Origin: Anaerolineales bacterium UBA2232
GTDB taxonomy: Bacteria; Chloroflexota; Anaerolineae; UBA2200
Reading direction: 5' to 3'
Assembly (NCBI GenBank): GCA_002348045.1
Contig: DDYO01000213.1
Span: 488 to 13,884, forward strand
DNA: 13,397 bases
Positions 1 to 5,297 of the stretch are shown piece by piece (position 1 is the stretch's first letter; each line of letters opens with the position of its first letter). Made by a program: the position numbers and the translations under genes. The notes beneath the pieces were generated by a model that was given only the letters and a program-made list of their open reading frames with translations, was not told the DNA's origin and ran no database searches.

Positions 1-762
1 ATCAATGATATCGGCAGCAGGAATGCCCCTTTCCCGAAAGGGAATGTGGTCATCGATAATCGCGTAGCGGTACTGCGGCACAAAGTACTGCTGATAACCT
101 AGCTCAGCCGCTACTGCCCACAGCTGCCTCAACAAGGCATCGTCGGAGTTCTGCTCCCAGAAAAAGGCCTGGTCGCTGTCGCCAACCATATCGACAATGA
201 CTACGTAGCGCGGGAGCGTAGTCAGATTATCGGCCATGTATTGCGCCCCTACCGAAAACGGCCACTCGTTGATCCCACCCTGATCCTCCGCATCAAAGAA
301 CGCCAGCCAGATCTCGCAACCCGTTGCGTTTACGTCCAGTGTTCTCGCCAGTTCCAGCAGAACGGCAACCCCACTAGCACCGTCGTTGGCGCCCAAGACC
401 GGCCTGGTGGCATCGAACGGATCGCGATCAGCTAGCGATCGTGTGTCAAAATGTGCCCCAACCAGCACCAAGGGTCCATGACCCTTGGCTCCAATCACAT
501 TCCGTACCAGCACTCCGCGGTACTCGAACTCCTGGAACTGAGTCGTCCAGCCCGAACCACGCAATTGCTCCTCGATATACTCCGCCGTCTTCTCATTCTC
601 TTCAGACCCGACCGGCCTCGGTCCGAACGCGCACTGAGCAAGAACGTGCTGGTAGGCCAGGCCTCCCGTGAACTCCGGCGCCCTGCTCTGACACCCAACT
701 ATCAACACTGAAGCCAAACCTATCAACAGCAACCGCACTGGAGGCACAACTCCGCTTCGCAT
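1..762 (-). CDS. M28-family metallopeptidase / glutaminyl-cyclase-like lipoprotein (3' end outside window)
   Basis: Reading 254 codons from ATG 762 to the window edge gives an open protein with no stop. The N-terminus is a lipoprotein signal: a hydrophobic stretch at residues 10-23 ends in a lipobox with Cys24 (LIVGC), so the protein is probably anchored outside the cell. The body has the M28/glutaminyl cyclase motifs in order: GAHFDT (His104, Asp106), GANDGASG (Asp127), FDAED (Glu159 as likely general base, Asp160), DMVGD (Asp191) and DDHIPF (His239). These are the zinc ligands and acid/base residues of the family. The DDHIPF motif and spacing resemble glutaminyl-peptide cyclotransferases, but His104 and Asp191 also fit a two-zinc aminopeptidase, so the reaction (N-terminal pyroglutamate formation or peptide cleavage) is undecided. 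AGAAGG lies about 10 nt before the ATG. The gene follows trmFO after 134 nt and may be read from the same transcript or its own weak promoter. Confidence 0.85.
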   Translation of the reverse strand, partial: MRSGVVPPVRLLLIGLASVLIVGCQSRAPEFTGGLAYQHVLAQCAFGPRPVGSEENEKTAEYIEEQLRGSGWTTQFQEFEYRGVLVRNVIGAKGHGPLVLVGAHFDTRSLADRDPFDATRPVLGANDGASGVAVLLELARTLDVNATGCEIWLAFFDAEDQGGINEWPFSVGAQYMADNLTTLPRYVVIVDMVGDSDQAFFWEQNSDDALLRQLWAVAAELGYQQYFVPQYRYAIIDDHIPFRERGIPAADIID

Positions 763-815
763 AGTCTATGTTACCTTCTTGCCATGGTATTATCGGCCTT
801 TTGGCGGGGATGGGT

Positions 816-837
816 GGTGGCTACACGAATGGCCACC
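816..837 (-). other. Small inverted repeat in the trmFO - M28 gap
   Basis: The 134-nt gap between trmFO and the lipoprotein gene holds a perfect 6-bp inverted repeat (GGTGGC / GCCACC, loop 10 nt). No T-run follows on either strand, so it is not a convincing intrinsic terminator. A -10-like GATAAT lies at 789-794 on the minus strand but has no matching -35. Read-through from trmFO into the lipoprotein gene is therefore possible. Confidence 0.25.
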
Positions 838-896
838 CTGCGCTCCTGTGCTTCTCTCCCCCCATGGGACGTCAAAGCAGAGCCAATTCCTGCCCT

Positions 897-2216
897 CTAG
901 AGATGGTTTTGGGTTCTGAACGCCTCAATTGTCGCCAAGGCGCGGTTTGCGATTGCATTGTGGCGCTCGCGCCTGTGCTGCGGTCCACCGTGCAGTGCCT
1001 GCAATAGACCCATATTCGCCTTCATCGGTTGAAACGATGTGGGGTCGGCGTGGGCTACGTAGCGACACAAGGCACCGATCATAGTGGTCTCCGGAAAGTG
1101 AAGCACTGGAGAGCCAGCACACAAGCGAGCCGCATTGGTCCCAGCCACATACCCGCTAGATACCGATCCCACATACCCTTCGGTGCCGGTAATCTGGCCG
1201 GCGAAGAAGAGTCCGGTCCTGGTCCGAGCCTCTAGGCTCTGGTTCAGCATGGCGGGAGCATTTATGAAGGTATTGCGATGCATCTGCCCAAAGCGAACGA
1301 ATGTCACACGCTCCAGGCCCGGGATGAGAGAGAACACCCGCTTCTGTTCTTCCCATTTGAGGTTCGTCTGGAAGCCCACCAGATTGTACAACGTGCCCGC
1401 CACGTTGTCCTGCCTAAGCTGGACCACGGCATGAGGACGAGCACCGGACCTCGGGTCTTTCAGGCCAACGGGCCTCAGTGGCCCGAACGCTAACGCATCC
1501 CGCCCTCGACGTGCAAGAACCTCAATCGGCAAGCAGGCGTCAAAGAAGTGTGGGTCCTCCTGCTCAAACTCCTTCAGTTCATTCGTCTCTGCTCCGGCGA
1601 GCTCGTCCACAAACCTGCCGTATTCCTCTTCGGTCATGGGGCAGTTGATATAGTCATCCGATCCTCGCCCGTAGCGACCGGCGCGAAAAGCGCGAGTCAT
1701 GTCCACCGAATCAACCATAACTATTGGAGCCATCGCGTCATAAAAGTACAAGTGATCTCGTCCCGCGAGGCCGGCGATCTCCTCTGCCAGCGCAGCCGAG
1801 GTCAATGGGCCCGTAGCCACCACAGCAACACCAGCCGTCGGTAGCGCACGTACCTCCTCGCGGTAGATGGTCACTGACGGGCACTCACTGATCCTCTTGG
1901 TGACTAGTTCGGCAAACGCTTCGCGGCCAACAGCCAGGGCACCGCCAGCGGGAATGCTCGTCTCATCAGCGCAGTCAATGATCAGGGAGCCCAACACCCT
2001 CAGTTCCTGTTTCAGCAAGCCTGCCGGGCGATCCACCAGGTTCGAGCCGAGGGAGTTGCTGCACACCAGCTCCGCAAGCAACGGCGTCCGGTGCGCAGGC
2101 GTCATGAGCGTTGGCCTCATCTCGTAAAGCGCGACTTGCACCCCCCGGCGAGCCAGCTGCCACGCTGCCTCACTTCCGGCCAGGCCGCCGCCAATCACCA
2201 CGGCTTGAGGCTTCAC
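897..2216 (-). CDS. trmFO: Methylenetetrahydrofolate--tRNA-(uracil-5-)-methyltransferase TrmFO
   Basis: This FAD- and folate-dependent enzyme makes 5-methyluridine at position 54 in the T-loop of tRNA, using methylenetetrahydrofolate rather than S-adenosylmethionine. The protein opens with the FAD-binding motif VIGGGLAGSEAAWQLA (residues 7-22). It then has AELVCSNSLGSN with Cys52 and DACLPIEVLARRG with Cys228, matching the two cysteines known from the Bacillus enzyme (53 and 226). Near the C-terminus lies FFAGQITGTEGYVGS, the second flavin-binding segment. The length of 439 residues is normal. The frame is open up to a TTG at 2246, directly abutting the lpd stop, and also has GTG at 2219. I prefer GTG 2216 because GGGG lies 5 nt before it and the protein then begins M-KPQAVVIGGG like its relatives. 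It is co-transcribed with lpd; both are flavoproteins but their pathways are unrelated. Confidence 0.95.
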   Translation of the reverse strand: MKPQAVVIGGGLAGSEAAWQLARRGVQVALYEMRPTLMTPAHRTPLLAELVCSNSLGSNLVDRPAGLLKQELRVLGSLIIDCADETSIPAGGALAVGREAFAELVTKRISECPSVTIYREEVRALPTAGVAVVATGPLTSAALAEEIAGLAGRDHLYFYDAMAPIVMVDSVDMTRAFRAGRYGRGSDDYINCPMTEEEYGRFVDELAGAETNELKEFEQEDPHFFDACLPIEVLARRGRDALAFGPLRPVGLKDPRSGARPHAVVQLRQDNVAGTLYNLVGFQTNLKWEEQKRVFSLIPGLERVTFVRFGQMHRNTFINAPAMLNQSLEARTRTGLFFAGQITGTEGYVGSVSSGYVAGTNAARLCAGSPVLHFPETTMIGALCRYVAHADPTSFQPMKANMGLLQALHGGPQHRRERHNAIANRALATIEAFRTQNHL

Positions 2217-2246
2217 CACTGCCCCACTATCGCCACAGAGAGGCAA

Positions 2247-3638
2247 TCATGCCCCATGGAGTGCCCTACCCTCAGCGGCCAAATACGCTTCCGACAGCGC
2301 CTCGCTCAGAGTAGGATGTGGATGCACTATTCGCTGCAGGTCAGTGAGCACAAGGCCAAGGCCAACGCCAAGAATTCCCTCCTGGATCAGATCGCTGGCG
2401 TGGGGTCCAACAATATGCATTCCCACCAATCGCTCTGTGTCCCCGTCGAAGAGGACCTTGGCGAATCCATCGTGCTCCCCATACGCCAGCGCTTTCCCAT
2501 TCGCCCGGAAGGGGAACTTGGCCACGCGTACGTTGAAACCACTCGCTTGTGCCGCTTGTTCGGTCAGACCCACCGACGCCACCTCTGGCGAGGAAAACAC
2601 GCAGCTGGGAATCGCCGTGTCATCTACTTCGCGCAGGAGCCCGGAGGCACTCTCGGCCGCCACCACCCCTTGATATGAAGCCACATGGGCCAGCAAGTGC
2701 CCACCGGTAACATCCCCAACCGCATATACATTAGTCGCCGTCGTTCGCATGCTCCGGTCTACCACGATGCCCTTGTGGTTCGTCTCCACGCCAATCGCAT
2801 CGAGGGCCAAGCCCTCAAGGTTGGGCCGTCGTCCCGCGGCGAGCAACACGCGGTCCACCGTAATGGTCTGCGCATCCTCGCCAGCGAGAATGGTCACCTT
2901 CAGTTTACCCTCGGACCGTGTTACATTGGTGACCCGCGTGCCAGTGTGCACCTTCACACGTGCTTTGCGGAGTCCACGGTCCACCTCAGCACTCACATCA
3001 GCATCCAGGGTAGGCAGTATCCTGGACAGGACCTCCACAATCCAGACCTGAACCCCGCAGGCACGAAAGAGCCTGGCAAACTCCACCCCAACGGGACCAG
3101 CGCCAACAATGAGGATACTCGCTGGAAGCTGGTCAATGGCCAAGGCGCCATCGCTGTCCAGCACGCCCGGACCATCGAGGCCAGGGATCGGCACTGTGGC
3201 CGCCCGGGAACCGGTGGCGATCACATAGTTCTGCGCGATCACTCGATCCCTGCCCGCGGCCGTCTCAACCTGCAGGACACCATCGAGGCCGAAGCTTGCA
3301 CTACCGGCAATCATCTGCACCTGCGCGCGATCTAGCAGCAGCTTGACACCGCTTGTCAGCCGACGGACAATCCCCTCCTTGCGACGCTGCGCCCGTTCCC
3401 AGTCCAGACGCACGTCGCCCGCCCTGACGCCATACTCATCGGAATCCCTTACGAGCTCCAGGACCTCAGCCGTCCTCAGTAGAGCTTTTGTTGGGATGCA
3501 GCCCCAATTAAGGCACACCCCACCAACCCTGTCGCGCTCGATGAGAACGACCTTGGCACCCAGCTGAGCGCCTCGGAGAGCGGCCACGTAGCCGCCAGGT
3601 CCCGCTCCAATCACAGCCAGATCAGCAGCAACGGTCAA
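2247..3638 (-). CDS. lpdA: Dihydrolipoyl dehydrogenase (E3)
   Basis: This flavoprotein reoxidises dihydrolipoamide with NAD+ in 2-oxoacid dehydrogenase complexes and the glycine cleavage system. All family landmarks are visible: FAD-binding GAGPGG at residues 11-16; the redox disulfide in GGVCLNWGC (Cys42, Cys47); the NAD-binding GAGPVGVEFARLF near residue 177; YAVGDVTG, which contacts FAD; and HPHPTLSEA at the C-terminus, with His441 and Glu446 forming the catalytic dyad contributed to the partner subunit. The length of 463 residues is normal. The start must be TTG 3638: an in-frame TGA lies at 3651-3653, and any later start would cut into the first beta strand. GGCGGA lies 5 nt before the TTG, a modest ribosome site. 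No E1 or E2 gene is in the window, so the partner complex is unknown. Its stop codon abuts the longest possible trmFO frame. Confidence 0.95.
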   Translation of the reverse strand: MTVAADLAVIGAGPGGYVAALRGAQLGAKVVLIERDRVGGVCLNWGCIPTKALLRTAEVLELVRDSDEYGVRAGDVRLDWERAQRRKEGIVRRLTSGVKLLLDRAQVQMIAGSASFGLDGVLQVETAAGRDRVIAQNYVIATGSRAATVPIPGLDGPGVLDSDGALAIDQLPASILIVGAGPVGVEFARLFRACGVQVWIVEVLSRILPTLDADVSAEVDRGLRKARVKVHTGTRVTNVTRSEGKLKVTILAGEDAQTITVDRVLLAAGRRPNLEGLALDAIGVETNHKGIVVDRSMRTTATNVYAVGDVTGGHLLAHVASYQGVVAAESASGLLREVDDTAIPSCVFSSPEVASVGLTEQAAQASGFNVRVAKFPFRANGKALAYGEHDGFAKVLFDGDTERLVGMHIVGPHASDLIQEGILGVGLGLVLTDLQRIVHPHPTLSEALSEAYLAAEGRALHGA

Positions 3639-3705
3639 AGGATTCCGCCCTCACTTCCTCCACGAGCATTGGCAGGTCCGAGCCCTGCGCGTCAGCATCT
3701 GTCAT
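3622..3705 (-). CDS. Upstream ORF / leader peptide overlapping the lpd start (27 codons)
   Basis: An ATG at 3705 is preceded by GGAGG (3713-3717) at 7-nt spacing, a better initiation site than that of lpd itself. The frame runs 27 codons (starting MTDADAQGSD, ending FDRCC) to a TGA at 3622-3624, overlapping the lpd start by 17 nt in another frame. It lies downstream of a near-consensus promoter and inside a strong RNA stem-loop. Possible roles are translational coupling of lpd or a regulatory leader peptide. An alternative is that it is the true N-terminus of lpd separated by a sequencing error: removing one T from the TTT at 3637-3639 would fuse the two frames. I recognise no homologue. Confidence 0.4.
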   Translation of the reverse strand: MTDADAQGSDLPMLVEEVRAESFDRCC

Positions 3706-3754
3706 CAGCAGACCTCCGTGTACCAGGCTGGCACACGATGACACGCCTGCTGAT
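3704..3754 (-). promoter_or_regulatory. Nested stem-loop in the lpd mRNA leader masking the uORF ribosome site
   Basis: In the minus-strand RNA, bases 3754-3745 pair with 3713-3704 over 10 bp (one G-U), with ATCAGCAG against CTGCTGAT as the perfect core. Inside it, 3737-3717 forms a 9-bp hairpin (one G-U) with a 3-nt loop, which as DNA is a near-perfect 21-bp palindrome. The outer stem covers the last G of the uORF GGAGG and the A and U of its ATG. The inner stem ends on the first G. The element begins only about 8 nt after the predicted transcription start. It could be an RNA switch, or the inner palindrome could be a protein operator. Confidence 0.45.
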
Positions 3755-3768
3755 CACCCGCGACGCCA

Positions 3769-3796
3769 ATTATACCCTGTGAGGTCAGGCTGTCAA
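3769..3796 (-). promoter_or_regulatory. Sigma-70-type promoter for uORF-lpd-trmFO
   Basis: On the minus strand TTGACA (3796-3791) and TATAAT (3774-3769) are separated by 16 nt. Both hexamers are perfect consensus. Transcription should start near 3762, leaving a leader of about 57 nt before the uORF and about 124 nt before lpd. Confidence 0.8.
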
Positions 3797-3825
3797 GCCC
3801 TCGCTCCCACAACCAGCAGCTCGAC

Positions 3826-3853
3826 TTGACCAAGGTGACGCCATGACTATAAT
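3826..3853 (+). promoter_or_regulatory. Sigma-70-type promoter for infA
   Basis: TTGACC (3826-3831) and a perfect TATAAT (3848-3853) are separated by 16 nt, with a start expected near 3860. It is back to back with the lpd promoter; the two -35 boxes are 29 nt apart, so a single bound protein could affect both. Confidence 0.75.
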
Positions 3854-3865
3854 AAGGTGATTGTT

Positions 3866-3931
3866 ATGCGCGAACAGCGCCGTCCGTCAGGGGCGGCACC
3901 GTGGAGCCCGAAGGAGGAAACAACCACTTGA
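3866..3931 (+). CDS. Possible short upstream ORF overlapping the infA TTG start (21 codons)
   Basis: ATG 3866 opens a 21-codon frame ([10 protein letters not shown]...) whose TGA (3929-3931) overlaps the TTG start of infA by two bases. The predicted mRNA would have only about 6 nt ahead of this ATG. The frame crosses a 7-bp hairpin (3879-3885 with 3891-3897, loop GTCAG, one G-U). It may be chance; the parallel with the lpd uORF is why it is listed. Confidence 0.2.
   Translation: MREQRRPSGAAPWSPKEETTT
3911..3917 (+). promoter_or_regulatory. Shine-Dalgarno AAGGAGG that decides the infA start
   Basis: A perfect AAGGAGG ends 10 nt before TTG 3928. It lies inside the longer frame that opens at GTG 3901, which argues against that GTG being the start. 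Confidence 0.75.
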
Positions 3932-4167
3932 CAGATCAAGACAAAAGACAACGCCTAGAAGTAACCGGAACTGTCGTCGAGGCACTTCCGAACGCCATGT
4001 TCCGCGTTGACCTCGACACTGGTCAGCATATCCTAGCCTACCTCTCAGGGAGAATGCGTCGTTTTTACATCAAGGTCCTGCTGGGTGATAGGGTCCGAGT
4101 TGAGTTGTCGCCGTACGACCTCGAAAAGGGAAGAGTCGTCTACCGGTACAAGCAGCGCCAGGAGTAG
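3928..4167 (+). CDS. infA: Translation initiation factor IF-1
   Basis: IF-1 is a small OB-fold protein that binds the A site of the 30S subunit and works with IF-2 and IF-3 in starting translation. The sequence carries the family hallmarks [45 protein letters not shown] and the closing YRYK. With TTG 3928 the protein is 79 residues, slightly longer than the usual 72 owing to a few extra N-terminal residues and a QRQE tail. The upstream GTG 3901 would give 88 residues but places the perfect Shine-Dalgarno inside the gene. The gene stands alone, with its own promoter and terminator, rather than in the usual secY-map-infA-rpmJ ribosomal cluster. Confidence 0.93.
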   Translation: MTDQDKRQRLEVTGTVVEALPNAMFRVDLDTGQHILAYLSGRMRRFYIKVLLGDRVRVELSPYDLEKGRVVYRYKQRQE

Positions 4168-4283
4168 TCGTTGACTCCTCCAGTGTGCCGTTCGCAGGAA
4201 GGCCCAGCATGAAGGCACGCTCGCAATAATCCATTCTCGGAAGCGGTGAGGTGCTTGGCTGGGCGATCAGCATATCTCAATGT

Positions 4284-4326
4284 AACAGCGGGTTATCCCA
4301 TCAATCACAGGGACACCCGCTGTTTT
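4284..4326 (+). terminator. Intrinsic terminator after infA, perhaps bidirectional
   Basis: A 10-bp perfect stem (AACAGCGGGT / ACCCGCTGTT) with a further inner TCCC/GGGA pairing closes a loop of about 10 nt and runs into TTTT on the plus strand. It lies about 117 nt after the infA stop. On the minus strand the stem is followed by TTACATT, so it may also end the long operon that stops at 4410. Between infA and this element I see no gene. Confidence 0.8.
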
Positions 4327-4409
4327 CATTGGAATCCAAGTGCCTGCATGTCTAGCTCAACTGGGTGCAGCGACCACCAAGATGCCCGGCCATCCGTCCA
4401 TGTCAGCTC

Positions 4410-5270
4410 TTAACCACCCTGAGTCGGCTTTCCAGGTGCGGCCGGGCTATATGGGGTCGGGATAAACTCGACCGACGGGCGTCGCTGTGCCGACTGCGGA
4501 TACAGATCCATCAACGAATAGATTTCCTTGGGCAGTTCCTCGGACACCGGAAGTCCCAAATCGCGCGCTTCATCGACGGAAATCGGATAGTCGTGCGTCC
4601 AGTAGCCCTCGCTCAGTTGTTCGGACAGGGCCGCAGCCTTGTCCGGTGCCATGCCATTCCCGACCAGCAAACGATTGACAGTGGCATTGACCTGGCGGAT
4701 TGCCTTTTTCGCCACATCAGCCAGAATCAGACTCTGATCATCCCTGTTGGGATTTGGCACTTCCATGGCCGCCAGAATGGATGCCGCTGGGACGTACGCG
4801 CCCCCAGACGCGGCAAGCTGCGGGTCCACGGGTCCCAGCACCGCGTTCGGGTCCATCACGATCTCATCAGCAGCCAATGCGATCAGGGTTCCTCCCGACA
4901 TGGCATAGTGGGGCACAAACACGGTAACCTTGCCCTCATGCCGACTTAGGGCACAGGCTATCTGCTCGGCCGCCAACACCAAGCCGCCCGGCGAGTGCAA
5001 GATCATGTCAATAGGGACTGCAGGCGCTGTCAAGCGAATGGCTCGCAAAACCTGCTCCGAGTCCTCAATGTCAATGAACCGACTGATGGGGATACCCAGG
5101 AAACTCATGGTCTCCTGCCTGTGGATCAGGGTGATCAATCTAGTCCCACGGGCACGCTCAATGGCATCGATCACCATGCGCCTGCGTGCTTCCACAGCCT
5201 TCCGATTCAGGATCGGGACCAACGTCGAAATCAGCAATAGAATCCAAACGACGTTCAGTATGTCTCCCAT
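4410..5270 (-). CDS. Membrane-anchored SDH-family Clp-fold serine protease
   Basis: The protein (286 residues) belongs to the SDH protease family (formerly DUF114), distant relatives of ClpP and SppA with a Ser-Asp-His catalytic order. A single hydrophobic segment at residues 5-21 anchors the N-terminus in the membrane. The Clp fold shows as ILHSPGGLVLAAEQIA (about 90-105), then HYAMSGGTLIALAADEI with the likely nucleophile Ser125, then MDPNAVLGPVDPQ with Asp140 or Asp149, and WTHDYPISVDEARDLGL with the likely catalytic His226. The C-terminal 25 residues are rich in proline. ATG 5270 is chosen because GGAGG lies 7 nt before it; the TTG at 5291 has no such site. It is the last gene of the operon, 27 nt after recJ. 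Its substrate is unknown; known relatives suggest membrane-protein turnover rather than DNA repair. Confidence 0.88.
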   Translation of the reverse strand: MGDILNVVWILLLISTLVPILNRKAVEARRRMVIDAIERARGTRLITLIHRQETMSFLGIPISRFIDIEDSEQVLRAIRLTAPAVPIDMILHSPGGLVLAAEQIACALSRHEGKVTVFVPHYAMSGGTLIALAADEIVMDPNAVLGPVDPQLAASGGAYVPAASILAAMEVPNPNRDDQSLILADVAKKAIRQVNATVNRLLVGNGMAPDKAAALSEQLSEGYWTHDYPISVDEARDLGLPVSEELPKEIYSLMDLYPQSAQRRPSVEFIPTPYSPAAPGKPTQGG

Positions 5271-5297
5271 ATCGTGCCCTCCTCGTGCCAACTCAGT

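Noticed and set aside
3901..3927. GTG 3901 as the infA start (88 residues)
   Set aside because: A perfect AAGGAGG lies inside this extension at a workable distance from TTG 3928, and the family is about 72 residues.
4209..4229. A seven-codon frame after infA reading MKARSQ-stop, like the first residues of ribosomal protein L36 (rpmJ), which often follows infA
   Set aside because: The downstream bases do not continue L36 in any frame and no zinc-binding cysteines can be found; the likeness is probably chance.
5271..5291. TTG 5291 as the start of the Clp-fold protease
   Set aside because: The GGAGG that would serve ATG 5270 lies inside this extension.
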